Shown piece after piece: positions 1-8,782 of a DNA stretch of 64,000 nt; the stretch's first letter is position 1, and each line of letters begins with the position of its first letter. Below the pieces are notes generated by a model. It saw nothing but the letters and a program-made list of their open reading frames with translations. It did no database searches and had not been told where the DNA came from. The DNA lies in the NCBI RefSeq assembly GCF_015710975.1, contig NZ_CP049783.1:3763501-3827500 (forward strand), written 5' to 3'. Both the position numbers and the translations under genes were made by a program. This stretch comes from Paenibacillus polymyxa (lineage in GTDB: Bacteria > Bacillota > Bacilli > Paenibacillales > Paenibacillaceae).

Positions 1-593
1 CTAAGAAATATATAGCTGAACAAGCCATTGATCTGATATTGCTGGATGTGTATATGCAAGAAAGTAATGGCCTCGATTTACTGTCATTTATACGGGAGGC
101 TGGAGTGAATGTGGACGTTATTGTCATCTCAGCTGCAAGTGACATGAGTAGCATCAAAAAAGCGATGAACTTTGGCGCGGTGGATTATTTAATCAAGCCT
201 TTCCACTTTAACCGTTTTTTAGAGGCCCTTACCGGGTACCGAGAACACATTAGTATTGTTCGTGAGCGTAGTCTACTGTCGCAGGAGGAGCTGGACCGAC
301 TAATTTATCATAAAAGCTTGACTAAAGACTTGGCACGGTTGCCTAAGGGGATAACGAAATCCACGCTGGCTATGATATGGAATTGTATACAGCAGCATCA
401 TAAGGTTCTGTTTTCCACCGAGGATATTGCGGAGAGTGCAGGGATCTCCAGGGTGTCTATGCGCAAGTATCTGGCTTTTATGACAGAGATTGAAGTGCTT
501 TCTATGGAAACTATATATGGTACCATTGGACGTCCTGTTTACCAATACCGGGTGTTGCCGCAGGCAGAAGGAATCATGAATAGTTATATATAG
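1..593 (+). CDS. Response regulator, CitB/MalR type (5' truncated)
   Basis: Cytoplasmic response regulator of a two-component system, cut by the left edge, so roughly the first 40 residues are missing. The frame is open from base 3. The phosphoacceptor Asp lies in LILLDVYM (bases 45-47) and the conserved Lys in YLIKPF (about 190-205). The C-terminal half has a helix-turn-helix of the CitT/DcuR/MalR kind (TEDIAESAGISRVSMRKYL, about 418-475). In B. subtilis MalR, with kinase MalK, activates malate uptake and malic enzyme genes; the symporter and malic enzyme directly downstream suggest the same role (inference). The partner kinase should lie just outside the window. It ends 120 bp before the transporter. 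Confidence 0.85.
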   Translation, partial: KKYIAEQAIDLILLDVYMQESNGLDLLSFIREAGVNVDVIVISAASDMSSIKKAMNFGAVDYLIKPFHFNRFLEALTGYREHISIVRERSLLSQEELDRLIYHKSLTKDLARLPKGITKSTLAMIWNCIQQHHKVLFSTEDIAESAGISRVSMRKYLAFMTEIEVLSMETIYGTIGRPVYQYRVLPQAEGIMNSYI

Positions 594-607
594 CCCTATT
601 TCTGATT

Positions 608-624
608 ACTTTAGTTACTAAAGT
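608..624. promoter_or_regulatory. Palindrome upstream of the malate transporter, possible regulator site
   Basis: ACTTTAG-TTA-CTAAAGT is a perfect inverted repeat with 7-bp arms, followed by related TTAGTT/TTAGTTTT repeats. It lies 90 bp before the transporter start and about 45 bp before a TAGAAT -10-like box at 667-672 that has no good -35. A weak -35 fits an activator-dependent promoter, which makes this a candidate site for the adjacent response regulator. This is inference from position only. Confidence 0.4.
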
Positions 625-713
625 TAGTTCTTAGTTTTAAAACCAAATAAAGCGTTTTCCAAGGTGTAGAATGGGAACATGATCATCATTCTTCACTTTA
701 TGGAGGGAGATTT

Positions 714-2060
714 ATGGAAAATGCTACGAACCAGCCTGTCATGCAAAAAGGGCAAAGATGGAGTAAAAATACTGTAGATGGGTTTAGGATGCTGGGCAGG
801 ATAAAGGTGGGAGTTATTCCTCTTCCGCTATACGCCGTGATTGCGCTAATTGTTTATGCGGCTGCAATTACAGAAAGACTTCCGAACGATCTATTGGGCG
901 GGTTTGCCGTCATCATGATTTTAGGTATACTGCTCAGTGATCTAGGGGCCAAACTTCCACTGCTCAAACATATAGGTGGTCCAGCCATTTTATCCCTTAT
1001 GGTTCCATCGTTAATGGTATTTTGGAATATGTTCAGTCCATCTGCAATGGGGGCTGTGCACACGCTTATGAAAACCTCGAATTTTCTTTATTTTTACATC
1101 GCATGTCTAGTAACAGGAAGCATTCTTGGCATGGATCGCAAAATGCTGATGAATGGAATTGTCAAAATTTTTGCCCCCATTATCATAGGATCTATTGCTG
1201 CTGTTGCTGTCGGTATGGTGGTGGGTATGGCTTTTGGCTACAGTGCTTATCATACATTTTTTTTCATCATCATTCCGATTATTTCCGGTGGGATTGGAGA
1301 AGGTATTTTACCGTTGTCCATTTCGTATGGAATGGTACTGGGCAAGGATTCTGCGGAATTCGTATCCCAGTTTATCCCGGCTGCCATTATCGGTAACATT
1401 GTTGCAATTATAGGTGCAGGCGTCTTGAAGAGATTAGCGGAGAAAAAACCAGAAACTTCTGGTAACGGGAGGTTGTTAAAACTAGAAAAGGACGAAGACA
1501 AGTTAGCTCCGGTAAATTTGGGGCAAACCGTTTCTTTTCCATTAATGGGTGGTGGTCTGCTGTTGGCCTGTACTTTTTTTATTGTGGGTAAGCTGCTAGA
1601 GCCATATCTCCATATTCCAGGGCCGATTCTCATGATTCTGGCGGCCGCATTAATAAAGTGTATTCAGATCATGCCGAACACATTGGAGCAGGGAGCTTTT
1701 CATTTGTACAAATGTATAACCGCTAGTTTGACGTGGCCCTTGATGGTGGGGTTAGGCATTTTGTATGTGCCATTAGATAGTGTAGTTGGGATTCTAACGG
1801 TTCCTTATGCGATCACCTGTGCATCTGTAGTGGTTGCATTGATTGTTACTGGATACTTCACAGGAAAATGGATTCATATGTATCCCGTAGAAGCTGCCTT
1901 GGTGACCAGTTGTCGCGGCGGATTGGGGGGCACGGGCGATGTAGCCATTCTGTCTGCATCCAATCGGATGGAACTGATGCCTTTTGCCCAAATTGCAACA
2001 CGGATTGGTGGAGCAGGCACCGTCATTTTAGCAACCTTGTTACTACAATTATGGAGCTGA
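714..2060 (+). CDS. 2-hydroxycarboxylate:Na+ symporter (malate/citrate uptake, MaeN/CimH-like)
   Basis: Inner-membrane secondary transporter of the 2HCT family (CitS, MaeN, CimH), 448 aa, the usual family length. It has about eleven hydrophobic segments and both family signature loops: SGGIGEG near residue 192 and CRGGLGGTGDVAIL near residue 400, the two reentrant GGxG motifs that bind substrate and Na+. A GGAGGGAG ribosome site precedes the ATG. Placed between a CitB/MalR-type regulator and malic enzyme, it most likely imports L-malate; citrate cannot be excluded from sequence alone. The spacing to the malic enzyme gene (62 bp, no terminator) suggests one transcript. Confidence 0.9.
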   Translation: MENATNQPVMQKGQRWSKNTVDGFRMLGRIKVGVIPLPLYAVIALIVYAAAITERLPNDLLGGFAVIMILGILLSDLGAKLPLLKHIGGPAILSLMVPSLMVFWNMFSPSAMGAVHTLMKTSNFLYFYIACLVTGSILGMDRKMLMNGIVKIFAPIIIGSIAAVAVGMVVGMAFGYSAYHTFFFIIIPIISGGIGEGILPLSISYGMVLGKDSAEFVSQFIPAAIIGNIVAIIGAGVLKRLAEKKPETSGNGRLLKLEKDEDKLAPVNLGQTVSFPLMGGGLLLACTFFIVGKLLEPYLHIPGPILMILAAALIKCIQIMPNTLEQGAFHLYKCITASLTWPLMVGLGILYVPLDSVVGILTVPYAITCASVVVALIVTGYFTGKWIHMYPVEAALVTSCRGGLGGTGDVAILSASNRMELMPFAQIATRIGGAGTVILATLLLQLWS

Positions 2061-2122
2061 TGAGTTTTAGACCAAGCTATAAAATTCATATCATATACAG
2101 TCATGAAAGGATGGAGAAATAT

Positions 2123-3319
2123 ATGGGCAGTTTAAGAGATGAAATCAGAGAATTACACGAAGGTGGCAAAATGGAGACCTTACCCAAGAAGCGAATTGAA
2201 ACGATGGAGGGGTTGTCCAAAGTTTATACGCCAGGTGTGGCTCAAATTTGCATGGAAATTGCCAATGATCCAGCCAAAGCGTTTCAATTAACGATCAAAA
2301 AAAATACAGTAGCAGTCGTTTCAGATGGAACAGCGGTACTTGGATTAGGAGATATCGGGCCGGAGGCAGCTATGCCTGTGATGGAGGGGAAGGCAGTACT
2401 GTTCAAACAATTTGCAGGTGTCGACGCATTCCCAATCTGTCTCAATACGAAGGACCCTGATGAGATTGTTCAAATTGTCAAAATGATCGCTCCTGCCTTT
2501 GGCGGCATTAACTTGGAAGATATATCTTCACCACGCTGTTTTGAGATCGAGAGACGGTTGAAGCAGGAACTCGACATTCCAGTATTTCATGATGATCAGC
2601 ATGGTACGGCAGTCGTGGTATTAGCGGGTTTGGTCAATGCATTAAAGGTATGCGGCAAAAAAATGGAAGATGTCAAAGTAGTTTTTGCCGGTATCGGTGC
2701 GGCGGGTATGGCTTGCTCGCGCATGCTACTCAAGGCAGGAGTACGCAATCTGATTGGGGTCGATCGGCAAGGAGCCATTCACCGCGATGTGGAATACAGT
2801 AACCCGCATTGGACAGAGTATGCGAACATGACTAACCCGCATAATCTAAGTGGAAGCTTATCCGAGGTGATTGTGGGAGCTGATGTGTTCATCGGTGTGT
2901 CGGGTCCAGATATACTGACTGTGGAAGACATACAGAGCATGGCAACTGATCCTATAGTGTTCGCCATGGCGAATCCGAAGCCAGAAATTGATCCGGCAAT
3001 AGCTTCACCTTATGTACGTGTGCTTGCTACCGGTCGCTCCGATTTTCCTAATCAGATTAATAACGTGTTGTGCTTTCCGGGAATTTTCCGGGGCGCTCTG
3101 GATTGCCATGCGAAGACGATTAACGAGGAGATGAAACTGGCTGCCGGGCTTGCCATCGCTGATGCAATTTGCCCTGAGGAGCTAAGTGAAACTTATATCA
3201 TACCGGATGTTTTTAATCCGAAGGTGGTGCAAAAGGTACGGGATGCTGTTATTCACGCAGCCTGGGAGACAGGAGTAGCCATGTCAGGTGAAGCTCCGGC
3301 TGCTACTTTACGTCCGTAA
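2123..3319 (+). CDS. Malic enzyme (malate to pyruvate + CO2)
   Basis: Oxidative decarboxylation of malate to pyruvate with NAD(P)+; 398 aa, the short bacterial type (MaeA/MalS/YtsJ group). Visible motifs: catalytic Tyr in SKVYTPGVA (about residue 34), the Lys-containing [18 protein letters not shown], metal-binding [12 protein letters not shown] and FHDDQHGTA, and a Rossmann GIGAAGMA near residue 190. An in-frame ATG exists at 2111, but ATG 2123 is properly spaced from AAGGATGGAG, so that start was chosen. Co-location with the transporter and response regulator makes a malate-utilisation module. Cofactor preference cannot be read with confidence. Confidence 0.93.
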   Translation: MGSLRDEIRELHEGGKMETLPKKRIETMEGLSKVYTPGVAQICMEIANDPAKAFQLTIKKNTVAVVSDGTAVLGLGDIGPEAAMPVMEGKAVLFKQFAGVDAFPICLNTKDPDEIVQIVKMIAPAFGGINLEDISSPRCFEIERRLKQELDIPVFHDDQHGTAVVVLAGLVNALKVCGKKMEDVKVVFAGIGAAGMACSRMLLKAGVRNLIGVDRQGAIHRDVEYSNPHWTEYANMTNPHNLSGSLSEVIVGADVFIGVSGPDILTVEDIQSMATDPIVFAMANPKPEIDPAIASPYVRVLATGRSDFPNQINNVLCFPGIFRGALDCHAKTINEEMKLAAGLAIADAICPEELSETYIIPDVFNPKVVQKVRDAVIHAAWETGVAMSGEAPAATLRP

Positions 3320-3499
3320 AAGTTATGTTCTTCACAAACTTTAGCTCACCGTCTTGCCCTGCTGTTCATGACAATGTCTGTATCCGTTAAGTTTTCGTGG
3401 AGAATATAAAGTCTTGCCAATGAGCAGGATATAACAAAGCGTAACGATCTATGTTCTCAAACACGAGTTGCGCTCAATACTACACAGGGAGATTTTGGG

Positions 3500-3874
3500 A
3501 TGGGCGAAAAAAATATTTTGGCGTATTTCAAAAGTCCTGAGGAAGCACAGGGAGCCGCGAGAAAACTGGAAGCTCTCCGGGTAACGGATATGTCGATAGA
3601 TCGTTTTAGCCGGTATCCGCGGCAGTCTACAGGCAACGCCGGATTGCCTGTGTTTTCGGGACAGATTAGCAGCTTGTCCTCACTCACACAGGGCGTGGAT
3701 TTTACAGATGCTTCTCCAGCGATACTGGCTGCGGCTGATCCTGCTGCCAGTGGCATGAGTGATGGAGGACAAGGTGGACCGACAGGCCGCGATATTTTGT
3801 TGACTGCGGTGGTGGACGAATCAATTCATCATCAGGCGATGTCGATTGTGGAACAAGCGGGTGGAATGCTGTGA
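3500..3874 (+). CDS. Small hypothetical protein, 124 aa
   Basis: Not recognised. A GGGAG ribosome site precedes the ATG. The N-terminus (MGEKNILAYFKSPEEAQGAA) and the C-terminal LLTAVVDESIHHQAMSIVEQ read like two halves of a small alpha/beta fold separated by a Gly/Ser/Ala-rich middle (about residues 60-95), somewhat like the YflT/general-stress type of domain that handles an element-wise 'SPEEA' helix. No signal peptide or membrane segment. It is followed after 24 bp by another small gene, probably co-transcribed. Confidence 0.7.
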   Translation: MGEKNILAYFKSPEEAQGAARKLEALRVTDMSIDRFSRYPRQSTGNAGLPVFSGQISSLSSLTQGVDFTDASPAILAAADPAASGMSDGGQGGPTGRDILLTAVVDESIHHQAMSIVEQAGGML

Positions 3875-3898
3875 CAAGTTTGGAAGGAGCAGTGACCG

Positions 3899-4084
3899 AT
3901 GTCTAAAAACAAACGGTTCGATAAAGTGCTGACCAAAACCGAGAAAATCAAACGCATGCAATCTGCCAAAAACGAAGATGTTGAGTTCTCGGCAGAGCAG
4001 GCAGATGCTGAGGATCTGGAAGCGATCCGACGTAGTGAAGTAGCTGACCGCCGTCAGCAACGGATCATAAACGACAACGAGTAG
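3899..4084 (+). CDS. Small charged protein, possibly YfhD-like, 61 aa
   Basis: A very hydrophilic 61-residue protein rich in Lys, Glu, Asp and Arg. The pattern of a basic N-terminus followed by DVEFSAEQADAEDLEA and a run of Arg/Gln resembles the small YfhD proteins of Bacillus, whose function is unknown; this match is from memory of the motif and is tentative. It starts 24 bp after the preceding gene, with a GGAAGGAG ribosome site, and a hairpin terminator follows directly. Confidence 0.65.
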   Translation: MSKNKRFDKVLTKTEKIKRMQSAKNEDVEFSAEQADAEDLEAIRRSEVADRRQQRIINDNE

Positions 4085-4092
4085 AATACAAT

Positions 4093-4150
4093 AAGGCGGG
4101 TATCCCACCTATAAAGGTGATTTGTGGGATAGCCCGTCTTATTTATGTTT
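4093..4150 (+). terminator. Hairpin terminator
   Basis: AAGGCGGGTATCCCAC pairs with GTGGGATAGCCCGTCTT with one bulge, followed by a T-rich stretch. It closes the small two-gene unit. Confidence 0.7.
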
Positions 4151-4246
4151 CTCCTTTGTTCTATTCATTAGTAGATTTATACCAGATGATAGCCGTAACA
4201 ATAACTAGCATTATAATCTAATATTGTCTTTGTCATACTGGCTTTT

Positions 4247-4276
4247 TTGAACTCCTATGCGAGTATATAGTACAAT
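4247..4276 (+). promoter_or_regulatory. SigA-type promoter for prmA
   Basis: TTGAAC (4247-4252) and TACAAT (4271-4276) are separated by 18 bp, 39 bp upstream of the prmA start. Close to housekeeping consensus. Confidence 0.65.
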
Positions 4277-4314
4277 GTAATGTATGCATGTGAAATGAGG
4301 AGGAAATGTAAACC

Positions 4315-5280
4315 ATGTTGTGGAATGAAATTACAATACATACAAGTGAAGAAGCCGTCGAAATGATTTCGAATTTTCTGCACGAAGCAGGTGCGGGAGG
4401 GGTTTCCATTGAAGAATCCGGTTCGCTTAATAAGCCCCGGGACACGTCTTATGGACAATGGTACGATCGTCCTTTGAACGACATTCCTGAAGGACAAGCG
4501 ACCATCAAGGGCTATTTTGCCGAAGAAGTAGACATGGACAGCGTGCGTGCACAAATTGAGCCGCGGGTTGAACAATTGAGAACTTTTGATATTGACCCTG
4601 GCGAGGTTCGGTATGAGCTGAAAACGGTCCACGAGGATGACTGGGCTAATGCCTGGAAGCAATATTTTAAGCCTTTACGTGTATCGGATCGTTTGACCAT
4701 CAAACCGACTTGGGAAGAGTATGAGCCTGCGAGTGAAGATGAAAAAATTATTGAGCTTGATCCAGGTATGGCCTTCGGTACTGGTACACATCCGACGACA
4801 TCCCTTTGCCTGAGAACGCTGGAATCCGTGATTCAGGGTGGAGAAGAAGTCATTGATGTTGGTACAGGCTCCGGTATCTTAGCGATTGGAGCGGTCAAGC
4901 TGGGAGCAAAGCATGTACTTGCCTTGGATCTTGACCCGGTAGCGGTATCCAGTGCGCGTGAAAATACGCGTTTGAACGAACTGGAGGAGCGCATCACCAT
5001 TAAAGAAAGCGATTTGCTCTCCGTGCTTAATGCAAGCGATCCAACGCTGGGTATTCAACTGCCAGTCAAGCTGGTGGTAGCTAATATTTTAGCTGAGATC
5101 ATTTTGCTGTTCATTGATGATGTATATAATGCCCTACAGCCAGGCGGTATTTATATTGCATCAGGAATTTGGAAGAACAAAGAAGAGGCTGTCGAAACCG
5201 CATTGAAAGCAGCTGGCTTTGAGATTACCGAAATCAACCGGGATGAAGATTGGCTGGCGTTTGTGGCGAGAAAGAGGTAA
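4315..5280 (+). CDS. prmA: Ribosomal protein L11 methyltransferase
   Basis: SAM-dependent trimethylation of ribosomal protein L11; 321 aa, normal for the family. An N-terminal substrate-recognition domain is followed by a class I methyltransferase: DVGTGSGILAIG near residue 181, the acidic LALDLDPVA strand near 202 and the VVANILAEI catalytic loop near 255. GAGGAGG precedes the ATG. It is yqeT in the B. subtilis order, where rsmE and mtaB follow as here, except that a protease homologue is interposed. The next gene starts 3 bp after its stop. Confidence 0.95.
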   Translation: MLWNEITIHTSEEAVEMISNFLHEAGAGGVSIEESGSLNKPRDTSYGQWYDRPLNDIPEGQATIKGYFAEEVDMDSVRAQIEPRVEQLRTFDIDPGEVRYELKTVHEDDWANAWKQYFKPLRVSDRLTIKPTWEEYEPASEDEKIIELDPGMAFGTGTHPTTSLCLRTLESVIQGGEEVIDVGTGSGILAIGAVKLGAKHVLALDLDPVAVSSARENTRLNELEERITIKESDLLSVLNASDPTLGIQLPVKLVVANILAEIILLFIDDVYNALQPGGIYIASGIWKNKEEAVETALKAAGFEITEINRDEDWLAFVARKR

Positions 5281-5282
5281 GC

Positions 5283-5975
5283 ATGGATTTTTTACAAAGT
5301 ATTTTTCGTGTGAATTTAAATGTCCTTCCATTTTACTTGCTGGCTGTGATCATATCGTTTACGGTGCATGAATTTGCGCATGCGTATTATGCCAATAAAT
5401 TTGGCGACCCTACGGCCAAGCTACTGGGGCGCGTGACTTTAAATCCGGCAGTGCATATTGATCTGCTGGGTACGCTGTTACTGTTGATCGGAGGCTTTGG
5501 TTGGGCCAAGCCAGTCCCGGTCAATCGTGACAATTTTAGCCGCCCGCGCCTTATGGGCATTATTGTATCGGCTGCTGGTCCGCTGAGCAATCTGCTGCTT
5601 GCATTTGTGACTACACTGATCTATGCTGTGCTTCTTCATTTTCAGGTATTGCCGGGAATGGAGAACCAGCGGGTGGCTCAGGCAATCTATTTGTTTATCA
5701 ATGCGCTAATCAATTTAAATTTGTTTTTGTTTATCTTTAATCTGATCCCACTGCCTCCACTCGATGGCTACCGGATTGTGGAGGACGTGGCTCCGACTCC
5801 TGTGCGCCGCAAGCTTCAGCACTTTGAGCAATGGTCGATCTTTATTTTTCTGCTTATACTGGTAATTCCGCAAGTACGAGCTGTAACGATTGAACCTCTT
5901 TACACGCTGTCTCAGATGATTTATATACAGTTTTTACAGTTCTCTTTTTACATTACCGGATTGTTTGGAGCCTAA
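5283..5975 (+). CDS. Site-2 protease family (M50) membrane protein
   Basis: Polytopic membrane metalloprotease homologue, 230 aa, of the small YwhC-like group without a PDZ domain. The zinc site HEFAH is near residue 29 in the first membrane segment and the second metal motif PLPPLDG near residue 158 in a later one; about five hydrophobic segments in all. The in-frame ATG at 5250 lies inside prmA, and ATG 5283 follows AAAGAGGT with good spacing, so it is preferred. Close linkage to prmA suggests one mRNA. Substrate unknown. Confidence 0.88.
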   Translation: MDFLQSIFRVNLNVLPFYLLAVIISFTVHEFAHAYYANKFGDPTAKLLGRVTLNPAVHIDLLGTLLLLIGGFGWAKPVPVNRDNFSRPRLMGIIVSAAGPLSNLLLAFVTTLIYAVLLHFQVLPGMENQRVAQAIYLFINALINLNLFLFIFNLIPLPPLDGYRIVEDVAPTPVRRKLQHFEQWSIFIFLLILVIPQVRAVTIEPLYTLSQMIYIQFLQFSFYITGLFGA

Positions 5976-5990
5976 GGGCTCCTTTTTTTT
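5967..5990 (+). terminator. Intrinsic terminator overlapping a stop codon
   Basis: GGAGCC-taag-GGCTCC followed by eight T. The TAA stop of the protease gene lies inside the loop, so the last codons form the left arm. Confidence 0.85.
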
Positions 5991-6134
5991 ACGAGAATTG
6001 GTATAACATAATCGGAAAAGGGAACAGACTGGTCATACAGGCGCAAAAGATGATATGATGGTGCTTGGTGATTTCATCGGATTTTGTACGGAACGTTAGT
6101 GGACAATAGTTATTTTTAGAATAGGTGTGAGAGA

Positions 6135-6899
6135 ATGCAGCGTTATTTTATTCCGGCAGAGCAATTTCTAGAAGATCACGTAATTGTTACGGGTGAGGAC
6201 GCGCGACATATCGCCAAAGTCATGCGAGGCCGTAGTGGTGACAAAATTATAGTCAGTGACGGGGTATCCAGGGAAGCGCTGGCTGCATTGGATACGATTG
6301 AGCAGGACCATGTGAAGGCGACGATTATCGAATCGCTGGAGATGACCTCTGAACCGCATGTTCAGATCACCATCGCGCAGAGTCTTCCTAAAGGGGACAA
6401 GATGGAGACGGTGATGCAAAAATGTACGGAAATCGGAGCCACCGGGTTCGTACCGTTTTTATCGGAGCGTACGGTCGTACAGTATGATGCCAAAAAGGAA
6501 GGCAAGCGACTGGAGCGTTGGCGCAAGATTGTGAAGGAAGCGGCTGAGCAAAGCCATCGTAACCGGATTCCGGAAATTAGCGCACCCTTGACGTGGAAAG
6601 AACTTCTGTCTTCTTTTGCTGGGTATGATTTGATATGTTATTGTTATGAAAAAGAGCAGGGTCGGCAGCTACGGGATGTAATCCAGCCTTTCGCAGGACA
6701 ATGGGCGTCCACAGACAAGCCGCGTGTGCTGGTAGTTGTGGGCCCGGAAGGCGGCTTTACTGAAGCGGAAAGCCTAGAGGCCGAGCAGGCCGGGGCACAG
6801 TCTACAGGACTGGGAAGACGTATTTTACGTGCGGAAACCGCAGGTATGGTTGCATTGGCATGCATTTTATATGAGACAGGAGAAATGGGAGGGGTTTAA
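6135..6899 (+). CDS. rsmE: 16S rRNA m3U1498 methyltransferase
   Basis: SPOUT-class methyltransferase that methylates U1498 of 16S rRNA; 254 aa, typical. The N-terminal PUA-like part is followed by the trefoil-knot SAM site: VVGPEGGFTEAE near residue 202 and LGRRILRAETA near residue 230. Start ATG follows AGGTGTGAGAG. It is yqeU in B. subtilis; mtaB begins 1 bp after the stop, so the two are translationally close. Confidence 0.95.
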   Translation: MQRYFIPAEQFLEDHVIVTGEDARHIAKVMRGRSGDKIIVSDGVSREALAALDTIEQDHVKATIIESLEMTSEPHVQITIAQSLPKGDKMETVMQKCTEIGATGFVPFLSERTVVQYDAKKEGKRLERWRKIVKEAAEQSHRNRIPEISAPLTWKELLSSFAGYDLICYCYEKEQGRQLRDVIQPFAGQWASTDKPRVLVVVGPEGGFTEAESLEAEQAGAQSTGLGRRILRAETAGMVALACILYETGEMGGV

Positions 6900-6900
6900 T

Positions 6901-8244
6901 ATGCCATCAGTGGCATTTTACACATTAGGTTGTAAAGTAAACTTTTATGATACAGAAGCGATCTGGCAGCTGTTCAAAAAAGAAGGTTATGAGCAGGTGG
7001 ATTTTGACGAGCAGACTGCTGATGTCTATTTAATTAATACATGTACGGTTACGAATACCGGTGATAAGAAGAGCCGTCAGATCATTCGTCGTGCAATTCG
7101 CCGAAATCCAGATGCCATTGTGGCAGTGACGGGCTGTTACGCTCAAACTTCTCCGGCCGAAATTATGGATATTCCAGGTGTTGATCTTGTTATTGGTACG
7201 CAGGATCGAGATAAGATTATTCCGTTTGTGAAGGAGATCCAAGAGTCGCGTCAACCTGTAAACGCTGTGCGTAATATAATGAAGACCCGTGTGTTTGAGG
7301 AAATGGATGTGCCTGATTTTGCTCATCATACCCGTGCGTTTCTAAAAATTCAGGATGGCTGTAACAACTTCTGCACCTTCTGCATTATCCCGTGGTCGCG
7401 GGGCTTATCCCGTAGCCGTGATGCTGCAAGCATTATTACACAGGCGCGTCAACTGGTGCACGCAGGCTACAAGGAAATCGTACTCACGGGTATCCATACT
7501 GGTGGTTATGGCGACGATATGGATAATTATGACCTGTCCGATCTGCTGTGGGACCTGGAGAAAGTGGAAGGGCTGGAACGTATCCGTATCAGCTCGATTG
7601 AAGCCAGTCAGATTGATGAAAAAATGCTGGATGTACTGAAACGCTCCAATAAGCTGGTTCGCCATTTCCACATACCGCTTCAAGCAGGGGACGATACCGT
7701 GCTGAAACGGATGCGCCGCAAGTACACGACAGAAGAGTTTTATAACAAAATGCTCATGATTCGTAAAGCGATGCCAGATGTAGCAATTACAACAGACGTA
7801 ATTGTCGGCTTCCCTGGAGAAACGGACGAAATGTTCCGTAATGGCTATGAGCTGATGAAAAAAATCGGCTTCTCGGAAATGCACGTGTTTCCGTATTCCA
7901 AGCGTACTGGCACGCCTGCAGCACGTATGGAGGATCAGGTGGACGAGGACGTGAAAAATGCGCGTGTGCGTGACCTGATTGAATTGTCAGAGCAAATGCA
8001 GCTGGCATATGCTGAAAAGTTTGTTGGTCAGGTGCTGGAGGTTATTCCTGAAGTAGCCCCTAAAGGGACGGAAGATAGCGGTATACTTTATGGTTATAGT
8101 GACAATTATATTCAACTGGTGTTTGAAGGTAATAAGGATCTGGTTGGCAAGGTGTGCCGCGTGAAGCTGACGAAGGCGGGCGTTAATGAAAGTGAAGGCC
8201 AATTGGTCCGCGTATTGGAGAACGGGCTGCAAACAGCTTTGTAA
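6901..8244 (+). CDS. mtaB: tRNA t6A37 methylthiotransferase
   Basis: Radical-SAM enzyme converting t6A37 to ms2t6A37 in tRNA; 447 aa. Domains in order: N-terminal UPF0004/MTTase (CKVNFYD start, conserved Cys in NTCTVTNTGDK and TGCYAQ for the second 4Fe-4S cluster), radical SAM core with CNNFCTFC near residues 151-158, and a C-terminal TRAM domain. A longer reading from 6829 overlaps rsmE; ATG 6901 follows GGAGGGG and is chosen. It is yqeV in B. subtilis, where rpsU follows directly; here about 18.6 kb of other genes intervene. Confidence 0.96.
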   Translation: MPSVAFYTLGCKVNFYDTEAIWQLFKKEGYEQVDFDEQTADVYLINTCTVTNTGDKKSRQIIRRAIRRNPDAIVAVTGCYAQTSPAEIMDIPGVDLVIGTQDRDKIIPFVKEIQESRQPVNAVRNIMKTRVFEEMDVPDFAHHTRAFLKIQDGCNNFCTFCIIPWSRGLSRSRDAASIITQARQLVHAGYKEIVLTGIHTGGYGDDMDNYDLSDLLWDLEKVEGLERIRISSIEASQIDEKMLDVLKRSNKLVRHFHIPLQAGDDTVLKRMRRKYTTEEFYNKMLMIRKAMPDVAITTDVIVGFPGETDEMFRNGYELMKKIGFSEMHVFPYSKRTGTPAARMEDQVDEDVKNARVRDLIELSEQMQLAYAEKFVGQVLEVIPEVAPKGTEDSGILYGYSDNYIQLVFEGNKDLVGKVCRVKLTKAGVNESEGQLVRVLENGLQTAL

Positions 8245-8279
8245 AATAAAAAGAGCCTGAACAGGCAATAGCGATGGCC

Positions 8280-8324
8280 AACAAGGATTTCGCCTTTCCC
8301 TACAGAGAGGACGGAATCCTTGTT
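8280..8324 (+). other. Hairpin in the NUDIX gene leader
   Basis: AACAAGGATT and AATCCTTGTT form a perfect 10-bp inverted repeat with a 25-nt loop, ending a few bases before the GGAAAGGAG ribosome site. There is no T run, so it is not a standard terminator. It may be a leader structure or a weak mtaB 3' end. Confidence 0.5.
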
Positions 8325-8347
8325 GCGCAAGGAAAGGAGATTACAGG

Positions 8348-8782
8348 ATGGCAGCAAAAAAGGAAATTTCCGCAGGTGGCGTAGTGTTTCGCAAACAGGG
8401 GGAGCAGCTTGAAATTCAGCTGATCACCGACCGATATGGCAAGACATCTCTGGCTAAAGGCAAAATGGAGCCAGGTGAAACAATCGAACAAACTGCTCTA
8501 CGTGAAATTCGTGAGGAAACAGGGCTGAACGGGCGGATTATTCAGCATGTGGATATGATTGCTTATACGTACCAGCACCCTGAATATGGGGAAGTGGACA
8601 AGGAAGTTCATTATTATCTCGTAGAGGCACTGGATGGGAATTTGCAGGCACAGATAGAAGAAATCAAAGGCGTCGCATGGCATACGCCCGAAGAAGCATG
8701 GCGTCTCCAGCGTCAGGGTGGATATGACAATAATGATGTCATTCTGAACAAGGCGCTGTCTATGCTAGGAATTAACGTTTAA
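8348..8782 (+). CDS. NUDIX hydrolase
   Basis: Small cytoplasmic NUDIX pyrophosphohydrolase, 144 aa. The Nudix box (G-x5-E-x7-RE-x2-EE-x-G) is complete: GKMEPGETIEQTALREIREE, about residues 38-57. Near its N-terminus AAKKEISAGGVVFR is typical of the Ap4A/ADP-ribose-like bacterial group; substrate not determinable. GGAAAGGAG precedes the ATG. Its last 11 bp overlap tail-to-tail with the minus-strand symporter gene, with no room for a terminator between them. Confidence 0.9.
   Translation: MAAKKEISAGGVVFRKQGEQLEIQLITDRYGKTSLAKGKMEPGETIEQTALREIREETGLNGRIIQHVDMIAYTYQHPEYGEVDKEVHYYLVEALDGNLQAQIEEIKGVAWHTPEEAWRLQRQGGYDNNDVILNKALSMLGINV

Noticed and set aside
1022..1413. Plus-strand open frames inside the transporter gene
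   Set aside because: Shadow frames of the 2HCT gene; their sequence is non-biological (runs of Cys, His, Trp).
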